From positions 1 through 15,624 of the forward strand of contig CALFEY010000191.1 in NCBI GenBank assembly GCA_937958295.1: a stretch of DNA of 15,624 nucleotides, read 5' to 3'. Position 1 is the first letter of the stretch. Each line of letters opens with the position of its first letter. The notes beneath the pieces were generated by a model. It saw only the letters and a program-made list of their open reading frames with translations, was not told the origin of the DNA and ran no database searches. The position numbers and the translations under genes are program-made. This DNA comes from an uncultured Pseudomonadota bacterium (GTDB taxonomy: Bacteria > Pseudomonadota > Gammaproteobacteria > Burkholderiales > Casimicrobiaceae). Below are positions 7,464-14,079 of the stretch, piece by piece.

Positions 7464-8559
7464 GGCGGCGATCTCCATTGGCGGCGATGAGCTCGAAGGG
7501 TTGCGCCTGGATGAGGGCGGCACCGGCGATCTGGCCGGCAGCGTTGCTGCCCCAGCCCACGACATGCTTCGCCGTGAGCGCCACGGCATGGGCCTGGCCC
7601 GCGGCGATGGTGGTCACTTTCGCGAGCCCGGGCACGCGAACAGGGTGCGCGCGATCGCCGCCGGGCAGGCCGAGCTGGCCGCGGGCATTCCAGCCCCACG
7701 CGTAGACGTCGCCGCTCGCGCCGAGCGCGAGCGAGAAGTACATGCCGGCCGCCACCTGCGTGATGCGCTCCGGGAACACCAGAGGCAAGGGGATGGACGA
7801 GTACGCTGGCTCACGGCGGCCGAGCTGGCCATGATTGTTGCTCCCCCACGCGAGGACGTCTCCGGCGGTTGTGCACGCCACGACGTGGCTCGCGCCTGCG
7901 CATACCGCGGCGATTTCACCCTCGAAGCGTACGCGCGCCGGCGTGGCCACGCCCTGCAGGTGCCCCACGCCGAGCTGCCCGGCGGCGTTGCTGCCCCATG
8001 CATAGACTTCGCCTTCGCGCGCGCGGGCAAGCATGAAGCCTTTGCCGACCGCCACGGACTCCACGGCGGGCAGGTCGGCCACGCGGGCGGGGCCGCCCTC
8101 GAAGGCTGCCTCGCGGCGACCCAGCGCGCCGTCGAGGTTGAGGCCCCATGTGAACACGCGGCCCTCGTCGTCGACCGCCGCGCACTGGAACTCGCCCGCG
8201 GCAGCAGTGACGATGTCGGATAGCTGCGCAATGGCCAGCGGAGTTGCCGGGATGACGGCGCCGATCACGCCGTCGATGCCGGCGCCGTTCGCGCCCCAGG
8301 TGGTCACTTTGCGCCCGGAGGTGACACCCAGGCTCACGCCGTCACCCGCGGAAACGGCCTCGAGCGGATCGCGCGACAACACCTCGACCGCTGCGGTGGG
8401 GGCGGGCGTCGTGCAGTACTCGAGGGTAGGCGCCGGCACGCGGCCGCTGCCGTCGCCCCCCCAGCCGATGGCCTTGCCGCTGCTGAGCAGCACGAGCGTG
8501 TGATCGCGACCGCAACTCAGGGCGCGTACGTCGTAGCGTTCTGGATTCGGGACGGGCAT
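7456..8559 (-). CDS. RCC1-repeat seven-bladed propeller protein
   Basis: The 367-residue protein consists almost wholly of seven RCC1-type repeats of about 50 residues. Their cores lie near 13-44, 69-98, 119-148, 169-198, 219-248, 269-298 and 318-347. The typical unit is AxxAG..H..AL...GdVyaWGsNaaGQLG; the best copies are blades 4, 5 and 6 (for example VYAWGSNAAGQLG). Seven is the number in the classic eukaryotic RCC1 propeller; such propellers bind proteins or other ligands. I see no signal peptide, membrane segment or CTERM tail, so the protein looks cytoplasmic. The ATG at 8559 has GGAAG 6 bases upstream; a TTG start 16 codons earlier (8607) is less likely. The last codons overlap the start of the exported oxidase, implying translational coupling. 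Role unknown; chaperone or partner of the oxidase is inference. Confidence 0.88.
   Translation of the reverse strand: MPVPNPERYDVRALSCGRDHTLVLLSSGKAIGWGGDGSGRVPAPTLEYCTTPAPTAAVEVLSRDPLEAVSAGDGVSLGVTSGRKVTTWGANGAGIDGVIGAVIPATPLAIAQLSDIVTAAAGEFQCAAVDDEGRVFTWGLNLDGALGRREAAFEGGPARVADLPAVESVAVGKGFMLARAREGEVYAWGSNAAGQLGVGHLQGVATPARVRFEGEIAAVCAGASHVVACTTAGDVLAWGSNNHGQLGRREPAYSSIPLPLVFPERITQVAAGMYFSLALGASGDVYAWGWNARGQLGLPGGDRAHPVRVPGLAKVTTIAAGQAHAVALTAKHVVGWGSNAAGQIAGAALIQAQPFELIAANGDRRHA
7473..7476 (-). promoter_or_regulatory. Ribosome binding site that decides the oxidase start
   Basis: On the minus strand GGAG lies 9 bases before the ATG at 7463, inside the last codons of the RCC1 gene. It favours this start over the in-frame ATG at 7478, whose second codon contributes to the same GGAG. 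Confidence 0.6.
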
Positions 8560-8565
8560 TGCGGG

Positions 8566-8570
8566 CTTCC
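8566..8570 (-). promoter_or_regulatory. Ribosome binding site that decides the RCC1 gene start
   Basis: On the minus strand GGAAG lies 6 bases before the ATG at 8559, supporting it over the upstream in-frame TTG at 8607. Confidence 0.6.
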
Positions 8571-8635
8571 GGAAGGTGTTGGGGGAATTCGCCTGGTACC
8601 ACGTCAAGCAACAATTGGACCGAACCTGCGGCGTC

Positions 8636-10186
8636 CTAGCCGCCTTCGGCGTCTTTGAGCTTCTTCACGAGCTCGATGTACGCCTTCATGGCCTCCTCGC
8701 GCACCGTGCCCTTGCGTGCCGACCACGCATCGAACTTGGCCCGGTTGATCATATCGAGCGCGCCGGGACGCTCGCCGCTCGCGTCGCCCACGGTGGCCTG
8801 CTTGTACAGCGAGTAGAGCGCGAGCAGCGTGTCGTTGCCGGGCGCCGTGCGCAGCGTCTTGGAGGCCACGGCGGCGGCGTCGAAATCGGCATCCAGCGAC
8901 GGCGCGCCGGCGGCCGCGACCTCCGGCTCGCCGAAGAATGCGTCCTCGCGCGCGACGTCGTCAGCGAACCACCGCGCTTCGAGCAGCTTGCCGCCATGAT
9001 AGGCGAGGAGCAGCGCGCCCTGCGACTCGAGCGCGTCGGCATCGCGCGAGGCCGTGAGCGTGGCCGGGACGAGTGCCACGCCGCGATTGAACACGGGCGT
9101 GCCGAACGCCGTGAAGCGCGGCGAGTGCCCCTGCGTGATGCGGCTCGCGAAGGCGGCGAAGGTCTTGCCCATGTGCGCGCCGGACACCTTGTTGGTGCCC
9201 GGCTGCACCCACGCGAGGTCGGGAATGGCAAGATCGCGCAGGCCGGCGAAGTCACCGGCGGCGAGCTTCGCGAGCGACTCACCCACGGCCTTGTGCAGGG
9301 CGTCGCGCGACATGCGCGGCTCGTTGGCGAGCGCCGACGTCGCGCCCGGCATGGCCGCGCCGAAGAACTCGAGCACGTTCTTGGCCACGATCTCGCGATC
9401 GTTGTCCACGCACACCATGTGGTAGCTGTCCTCCAGCACCACCATGCGCGCGCGGCCGCCGCCGATCTGCTCGACGAGGAAGTTGGCCGAGCGCAGGCTC
9501 GTGAGCTCGTCCTCGCGCGCATGCACGATGAGCGTCGAGCAGCGGATGTTCTTCGCATTCTTCATGAGGATCGCGCGCAGCCGATCGACTTGGCGGATGC
9601 ACTCGAGCGGCACCCACCGGTAGTGGAAGTTCTCGCCGCGCTCGAACTTGGCCTTGACGATCGCACGGAGCTGCTCGTTCTTGATGCCGTAGGGATCCTC
9701 CTCCTCGATCTTCATCGTGCGGCCCACGCCGGGGACGAAATAGAGGAGCGGCCGCAGGCCGCGGTACCACGGGGTGGCCCAGCCGTCGATGTACACGGGC
9801 GGCGCCAGCACGACGAGGTTGCCCTTGGTGTGCTTCTCGCGCTCGGCGAGCACCGCCGCGAGCAGCGACCCCATGCACATGCCCATGAGATGCAACCGCG
9901 GATGCAGGTCCTTGATCTCGCGATACTTCGTCACCACCGCATCGATCCAATCCTCCGCGACGATGCCGTTGAGGTCCTTGGGATCGGTGCCGTGGCCCGG
10001 CAGCGTCAGGGAATGGGTGACGAAGCCGGCGTTCTTGAGCCGCTTGTGCATCGAGCCAAGGTCGTACTGCGTGCCCCCCAGGCCGTGGATCAGGAACACG
10101 CCGTCGGGCGTCGCGCCCGCTTCCGGGCGAGGTGCCGCCGGCGCCGCCGTGGCCTGGTCCGCTTCCTGCAGAACGGTCTCGCTCAT
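8636..10186 (-). CDS. Alpha/beta hydrolase (Cys nucleophile) - NTF2/SnoaL-like - acyl-CoA-binding protein fusion
   Basis: This 516-residue protein has three domains. Residues about 28-277 are an alpha/beta hydrolase like carboxylesterase/monoacylglycerol lipase: oxyanion HGLGG (34-38), LPGHGTDPKDL (62-72), nucleophile elbow GMCMG with Cys104 in place of Ser, then Asp226 (HAREDE) and His256 (DSYH). Residues about 293-420 resemble an NTF2/SnoaL-like domain (LAAGDFAGLRDLAIPDLAWV, then ARWFADD and FFGE). Residues about 432-513 are a complete acyl-CoA-binding protein domain. It includes YSLYKQATVGD, ERPGALD and AKFDAW, and keeps every ligand residue of bovine ACBP in register (Y458, Y461, K462, K484, Y503). 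A Cys in the elbow is also seen in PHA synthases. An acyl-CoA thioesterase or acyltransferase is plausible but unproven. It starts 7 bases after the MASE1-PAS gene, in the exosortase H cluster. No signal peptide. Confidence 0.9.
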   Translation of the reverse strand: MSETVLQEADQATAAPAAPRPEAGATPDGVFLIHGLGGTQYDLGSMHKRLKNAGFVTHSLTLPGHGTDPKDLNGIVAEDWIDAVVTKYREIKDLHPRLHLMGMCMGSLLAAVLAEREKHTKGNLVVLAPPVYIDGWATPWYRGLRPLLYFVPGVGRTMKIEEEDPYGIKNEQLRAIVKAKFERGENFHYRWVPLECIRQVDRLRAILMKNAKNIRCSTLIVHAREDELTSLRSANFLVEQIGGGRARMVVLEDSYHMVCVDNDREIVAKNVLEFFGAAMPGATSALANEPRMSRDALHKAVGESLAKLAAGDFAGLRDLAIPDLAWVQPGTNKVSGAHMGKTFAAFASRITQGHSPRFTAFGTPVFNRGVALVPATLTASRDADALESQGALLLAYHGGKLLEARWFADDVAREDAFFGEPEVAAAGAPSLDADFDAAAVASKTLRTAPGNDTLLALYSLYKQATVGDASGERPGALDMINRAKFDAWSARKGTVREEAMKAYIELVKKLKDAEGG

Positions 10187-10193
10187 GTCGCGC

Positions 10194-11483
10194 TCACGCG
10201 GCGGCCGCGACTGCGGTCACGGGACTGATGCGGACGAAGCCCACCACGCGATGCAGGGCGCCGTCGTGGTCGCGGATGGCGCGCGCCTCGTCGGTGGCGG
10301 CCACCGTGCCACTGCCGGCGTGCACGAGGTAGGTGATGCGATCGGCTTCGCCCTGTCCCCGCACGCGCTCGTCGTAGCGGGTGGCCACGCGCTCGCGGTC
10401 GTCGGCAACCACGTGCGTGAGCCAGTCGGCGAGCGTGCCGAGGCTCGCGGCCGGCACGCCCACGAGCTCGTGCGAGTCGCCCGTGACCACGAGCCTGTTG
10501 GTGGCGGGGTTCCATTCGTAGGCGAGCAGCCGATGCGCGCCGATGGCGGCATTGAAGCGCGTCTGCCATTCGAGCGCCTCGCGCGCGGCGCGGCGCTGGC
10601 TCGCGGCGAGGATTGCGATGAGCAGACCGGTGAGCGCGATGGCGAGCGCATAGGCTTGCACCTCGAGTTCCGACTCCACGAGCAGACCGTGGGCAGCCGC
10701 GAAGGGACCTTCGCTTTGCGCCGTGTTGACCATCGCGATGACCGCCCCGAGGAACGCCGTGAGCGTGGCCCCCTGTGCGCCCCACAGGAGCGCCACGAGC
10801 GCCATGAACAGGATAGGGACGTAGGTGAGCGTCTGGCCGCGGGTGCCCTCGAAGCGGGTGCCGGGCGCGGCATCGAAGAGCAACCACGTCATGAGCAGGA
10901 ATAGCGCGCAGGCGATCGCCCCGCCGAGAAAGGTGGGCATCGTCATGCCGCCGGAGCGACGGACGCGGAAGCGCGACCAGGCCACGAACACGGGGGCCAC
11001 GAGCAGCGTGCCGAGGAGATTGGACACGAACCACAGGCGGAACACGCGCAATCCGCCGCCGTCGCTGTCCACGAGGTGCCACATCGCGGCGATGAACGCC
11101 CCCACCAGCGCGAGCGGGAAGGCGCCAGTGAAGATCAGCGCGGCGAGGTCGCGCCCGCGCTCCAGCCGCAACGGCAACGGCACGAGGCGCACGGTGATCG
11201 CCACCGCCACGCCCGCCGCCACCACTTCGATGACGCCGTAGCCCAACGCCACGAACACCGAGGTGCCGAGGAAGAGCGAGAAGAGCATTGCACCCGCGAA
11301 GCCGCCCACGAGGATCGCCGGCCAGCGCTCGCGCGGCAGCGCGAACAGGAGGCCGAGCACCACGCCGCTTGCGAGCCACACCGTCCAGGCATCCTCCGGC
11401 GAATAGGCCACCTGCGCCGACAGCGCGGCGAGCGCAAGGTAGCCCACGGTCACAAGGACCGCAATCACGACATTCTTCTGCAC
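10194..11483 (-). CDS. MASE1 membrane sensor with a C-terminal PAS domain and no output domain
   Basis: The 429-residue protein begins with a MASE1-type integral membrane region at about residues 5-290, with several hydrophobic helices (for example VVIAVLVTVGYLALAALSA, then WTVWLASGVVLGLLFALP). A PAS domain follows at about 310-420 (LLAYEWNPATNRLVVTGDS, then IRDHDGALHRVVGFVRI). MASE1 normally carries GGDEF, EAL or histidine kinase modules; here the protein stops just after the PAS domain, and the next gene begins 7 bases on, so there is no hidden downstream module. It may sense a ligand or redox state and signal by protein contact. The start is GTG at 11483, with a perfect GGAGG 6 bases upstream. 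It lies 27 bases after the XrtH-associated membrane protein gene. Domain calls are good; function unknown. Confidence 0.85.
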   Translation of the reverse strand: MQKNVVIAVLVTVGYLALAALSAQVAYSPEDAWTVWLASGVVLGLLFALPRERWPAILVGGFAGAMLFSLFLGTSVFVALGYGVIEVVAAGVAVAITVRLVPLPLRLERGRDLAALIFTGAFPLALVGAFIAAMWHLVDSDGGGLRVFRLWFVSNLLGTLLVAPVFVAWSRFRVRRSGGMTMPTFLGGAIACALFLLMTWLLFDAAPGTRFEGTRGQTLTYVPILFMALVALLWGAQGATLTAFLGAVIAMVNTAQSEGPFAAAHGLLVESELEVQAYALAIALTGLLIAILAASQRRAAREALEWQTRFNAAIGAHRLLAYEWNPATNRLVVTGDSHELVGVPAASLGTLADWLTHVVADDRERVATRYDERVRGQGEADRITYLVHAGSGTVAATDEARAIRDHDGALHRVVGFVRISPVTAVAAAA

Positions 11484-11489
11484 GAATTT

Positions 11490-11494
11490 CCTCC
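11490..11494 (-). promoter_or_regulatory. Strong ribosome binding site for the MASE1-PAS gene
   Basis: On the minus strand GGAGG lies 6 bases before a GTG codon at 11483. This is the best Shine-Dalgarno seen in the cluster and justifies the non-ATG start. Confidence 0.75.
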
Positions 11495-11510
11495 GGCGGT
11501 CCCGTTGTGC

Positions 11511-12110
11511 CTACCTGCCCGGCTGCGGGGCCGCACGCAGGCGCTCGAGGAACGAGCGATGCGTGAGCACCCACGCCACCGCGGGCACCACGGCGGGCAG
11601 GATCAGCGATCCGAACTGGTAGGCGAACGCAATCATATCGCGAGCGCGCGGGCCGAAGCCCGTCTGCGACGCCACGAGCGGCGACGCGGTGATGGCGATG
11701 TTCTTCAGGAAGTCGGCCAGCACGCCCCACGCGATGAACGGGAGCATCGCCGCGTAGCCGATCAGCAGGGTACGCCACACGGGCCGCTGCCGGGCCGCGA
11801 GCGTGAGGGCCACGAACAGCGGCAAGCCGAACGCGTAGAGCAGCATGTTCACGTCGACGGTGAGCTCGCCTCCCGCACGGGCCTCGCCCGGACGTAGCGT
11901 GGTGACGAACGACAGCACGGCCCCATGCGCCTCGACCGAGCGCACGAGGTCGCCCAAAAACGCCGCCCCCACGCCGTGCACGATGAGCTCGGCCGGCAGC
12001 AGGAGCGCCGGTGCGAGCACATACCACAAGGCGAACGTGACGGGCAGCCACGCGAGCGTCGCGAGGATGAAGCGGAAAAGCGGCCGCCGCTGCGGCCGTG
12101 CGGCCGCCAC
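11511..12110 (-). CDS. Exosortase H-associated membrane protein
   Basis: This 199-residue membrane protein has about four to five hydrophobic segments (for example FILATLAWLPVTFALWYVL near the N-terminus, MLLYAFGLPLFVALTLAA mid-protein, and IAFAYQFGSLILPAVVPAVA near the C-terminus). It lies directly downstream of xrtH, with one base between the stop and its GTG start at 12110. The gene order and length fit the membrane protein that accompanies exosortase H in many genomes; its role is unknown but probably in the sorting complex. GTG is the only plausible start near the xrtH stop. Identity is inferred mainly from neighbourhood and membrane profile. Confidence 0.75.
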   Translation of the reverse strand: MAAARPQRRPLFRFILATLAWLPVTFALWYVLAPALLLPAELIVHGVGAAFLGDLVRSVEAHGAVLSFVTTLRPGEARAGGELTVDVNMLLYAFGLPLFVALTLAARQRPVWRTLLIGYAAMLPFIAWGVLADFLKNIAITASPLVASQTGFGPRARDMIAFAYQFGSLILPAVVPAVAWVLTHRSFLERLRAAPQPGR

Positions 12111-12111
12111 G

Positions 12112-12642
12112 TCAGCCGGGCACGAGCGCGGTGGGCGCCGTGGGCGGCGAACCGGCGTCGCTGTCCGGGCGGGGCACGCGCCGCACCCACAGGAGCCAGA
12201 CCACGAGCACGTCGAGCATGATGAGCGCCTGCCACACGTACAGGTGGGCCCACTCGAACGCGGCGTAGCTCCACTGGCCGATGTAGAAGAGGCTGATCAC
12301 GCGGATGACGTTGAGCCCCTGCACCGCCACGAACCCCAACGCGAGCCCCCACAGGCGATAGCGCCACGGCGCAGGAAAGGCAAGCATCGCCGCCACCAGC
12401 ACGATCGTGGCCTCCACGCCGTTGCAGCCGGCCTCGATCGACACCGCGAAGCCGTTGGTCGCGCTGCGGATCACCTTGCCCGAGGCGATGACGTTGGGAT
12501 CGAAGATCGTGACGATGAAGGTCGAGATCGCGGCAAGCGCATTGGTCCAGGGGACCACGACATACGCCTGTGCCCACGGGGTGAGCTCGAGGGCGAACAG
12601 CACCGCCAGGAGCACCAGGAAGAGAACGAAGAAGCGGACCAT
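12112..12642 (-). CDS. xrtH: Exosortase H (IPTLxxWG-CTERM sorting transpeptidase)
   Basis: The 176-residue integral membrane protein has the exosortase/archaeosortase catalytic residues: Cys73 in SIEAGCNGVEA, Arg114 in NVIRVISL and His133 in EWAHLYVW. These lie among hydrophobic helices (FFVLFLVLLAVLFAL at the start). The short length is typical of XrtH rather than the longer EpsH/XrtA type. In the known system XrtH cleaves the C-terminal IPTLxxWG-CTERM signal of secreted proteins at the inner membrane and may transfer them to the envelope. No protein in this window carries such a tail, so substrates lie elsewhere. The ATG at 12642 has a TAGAAT box 7 bases upstream and no Shine-Dalgarno. It heads a six-gene minus-strand cluster and follows amiC by 87 bases. 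Confidence 0.88.
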   Translation of the reverse strand: MVRFFVLFLVLLAVLFALELTPWAQAYVVVPWTNALAAISTFIVTIFDPNVIASGKVIRSATNGFAVSIEAGCNGVEATIVLVAAMLAFPAPWRYRLWGLALGFVAVQGLNVIRVISLFYIGQWSYAAFEWAHLYVWQALIMLDVLVVWLLWVRRVPRPDSDAGSPPTAPTALVPG

Positions 12643-12649
12643 GGGCTCG

Positions 12650-12655
12650 ATTCTA
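12650..12655 (-). promoter_or_regulatory. -10 box next to the xrtH start
   Basis: On the minus strand TAGAAT lies 7 bases before the ATG, so transcription should start at or within 1-2 bases of the start codon. A TTGCCG at 12676-12671 gives a short 15-base spacer, so the -35 is uncertain. Confidence 0.4.
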
Positions 12656-12659
12656 CGGC

Positions 12660-12713
12660 GCCGCCACCGGCGGCAAGGGCCCTGCGCTACACGCGCACCC
12701 GCTCGGCGTGCGC
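12660..12713. other. Two inverted repeats in the amiC-xrtH gap
   Basis: GCCGCC-ACC-GGCGGC spans 12660-12674, and GCGCAC / GTGCGC with a 9-base loop spans 12693-12713. The second begins 17 bases past the amiC stop and could form a terminator hairpin, though no T-tract follows. The first overlaps the xrtH promoter spacer and could be an operator. GC-rich DNA makes chance dyads common. Confidence 0.3.
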
Positions 12714-12729
12714 CCGGCGCATGCCCCGA

Positions 12730-14079
12730 TCATGCCCGGGCGAGCGGCGGATTCTGGGCAAAGTAGCGCGTGATGCCGTCGTACATCGAGTCGGCGAACT
12801 TCTTCTGGTGACGATCGCTGCGCAGCTTCTGCTCTTCCTCGGGATTGCTGATGAAGGCGGTCTCGACGAGGATCGACGGGATATCCGGCGCCTTCAGCAC
12901 CGCGAAACCGGCCTGCTCCACGCTCGATTTGTGCAGAGTGTTGTGCGTGCCGATGCCATCGAGCACGTGCTGGCCCACCTTCAGGCTGTCGTTGATCTGC
13001 GCGGTCTGCGAGAGGTCGAGGAGCGTGCGGGCGAGCACGGGGTCACGGCGATCGAGGTCCACGCCGCCGATGAGGTCGGCCTGGTTCTCGCGCTGGGCGA
13101 GCCAGCGCGCGGCGGCGCTGGTGGCCCCGCGCTCGGACAGCGCGAACACCGACGACCCGCGCGCGGTGGGCTCGCGGAAGGCGTCGGCGTGGATTGAGAT
13201 GAACAGGTCCGCCTGCACCGCGCGCGCCTTGCGCACCCGCTCGGCGAGGGGCACGAAGAAGTCGCTGTCCCGCGTGAGCATGGCGCGCATATGACGGTCG
13301 CCATCGATACGTGCCTTGAGCTTGCGTGCGATGGCGAGCACCACGTGCTTCTCGTAAGTTCCCTTGCGCCCGATGGCCCCGGGGTCCTCGCCGCCATGGC
13401 CAGGATCGATCGCGATGGTGAGCTTGCGCGCGCTTGCGCGTGACGGTGCCTCGGCGGCCTGCTGCGGTTCCTTCGCCGCGGCGGCTTCGCGCGCGGACAG
13501 CGGATCCTGCGGCATGGAAGGGTCGCGCGACGACGGCGCCTGCGGCACGGTGCGCTTGTCCTTCTGGCGCTCGCTCTCGAGCAGGGCCATGAGCGGATCG
13601 AGCGGGACGAGCGGATACAGGTCGAGCACGAGGCGATGGCCGAACTCCGCCACGGGCGGCAAGGCGAACACGTCGGGTCGCACCTCGGCCCTAAGGTCGA
13701 GTACCACGCGCACCGTGGTGGGGCCGCGCCGTCCCAGGCGAATGGCGGCAATGTAGGGATCGTCCGGCTGCACGCGTCGCGGCAGCTCCGCGAGCTCGCT
13801 CGATGCGTCCACGCCCTCGAGGTCGAGCACGAGGCGATCGGGATTGCGCAACGTCTGCAGCTGGTGCGGCAGCGACACGCTCGTCTCCACGATGACGCGT
13901 GTGTAGTCGGGAGACGGCCACAGCCGCGCCGAGGCCACGCGCGCGGCCTGCGCCCAAGCGGAAGGCAACAACAGATGCGAGCCCGGCAGCAGCATCCATT
14001 GCCACAGCCGGCGGCGCGGCAGGCTGATGTCGGTCAGCGCACGGCGGGCAGGCCGAGAGTTGCGATCTGCGCGGCGCAT
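12730..14079 (-). CDS. amiC: N-acetylmuramoyl-L-alanine amidase (AMIN plus Amidase_3)
   Basis: The 449-residue periplasmic enzyme cleaves the amide bond between MurNAc and L-Ala to split daughter cells. Residues about 45-155 form an AMIN domain (RVIVETSVSLPHQLQTL, then RVVLDLRAEV), which targets septal peptidoglycan. A low-complexity Ala/Glu/Pro linker runs to about 215. Residues about 219-440 form Amidase_3 with zinc ligands His228 (DPGHGGEDPGA), Glu243 and His297 (SIHAD), and catalytic Glu406 (LVETAFISN). The N-terminus has PRRRLWQWMLLP and a signal ending near AWAQA, possibly Tat-type as in AmiC. The ATG at 14079 overlaps the end of tsaE by 46 bases; no later ATG fits before the signal peptide. 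A promoter inside tsaE probably serves it. Confidence 0.93.
   Translation of the reverse strand: MRRADRNSRPARRALTDISLPRRRLWQWMLLPGSHLLLPSAWAQAARVASARLWPSPDYTRVIVETSVSLPHQLQTLRNPDRLVLDLEGVDASSELAELPRRVQPDDPYIAAIRLGRRGPTTVRVVLDLRAEVRPDVFALPPVAEFGHRLVLDLYPLVPLDPLMALLESERQKDKRTVPQAPSSRDPSMPQDPLSAREAAAAKEPQQAAEAPSRASARKLTIAIDPGHGGEDPGAIGRKGTYEKHVVLAIARKLKARIDGDRHMRAMLTRDSDFFVPLAERVRKARAVQADLFISIHADAFREPTARGSSVFALSERGATSAAARWLAQRENQADLIGGVDLDRRDPVLARTLLDLSQTAQINDSLKVGQHVLDGIGTHNTLHKSSVEQAGFAVLKAPDIPSILVETAFISNPEEEQKLRSDRHQKKFADSMYDGITRYFAQNPPLARA

Noticed and set aside
7464..7589. N-terminal extension of the multicopper oxidase by 42 residues
   Set aside because: It would bury the Tat signal behind an Arg/Ser/Pro-rich segment encoded within the RCC1 gene; the ATG at 7463 has a proper ribosome site.
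8608..8635. TTGACG on the minus strand as a separate promoter for the RCC1-oxidase pair (hexamer near 8607-8602)
   Set aside because: No acceptable -10 box lies 16-18 bases downstream, so I cannot support a promoter there, although the 76-base gap leaves room for one.
8576..10228. Long plus-strand open frame (550 codons) opposite the hydrolase/ACBP gene
   Set aside because: It is antisense to a protein with three recognisable domains; its translation is Arg/His/Ala-rich with no motif, as expected for a GC-rich shadow frame.
10183..12051. Long minus-strand open frame (622 codons) across the MASE1-PAS and XrtH-associated genes
   Set aside because: It runs in another frame over two membrane protein genes with good start sites, and its translation is Arg/Gly/Ala-rich and featureless.
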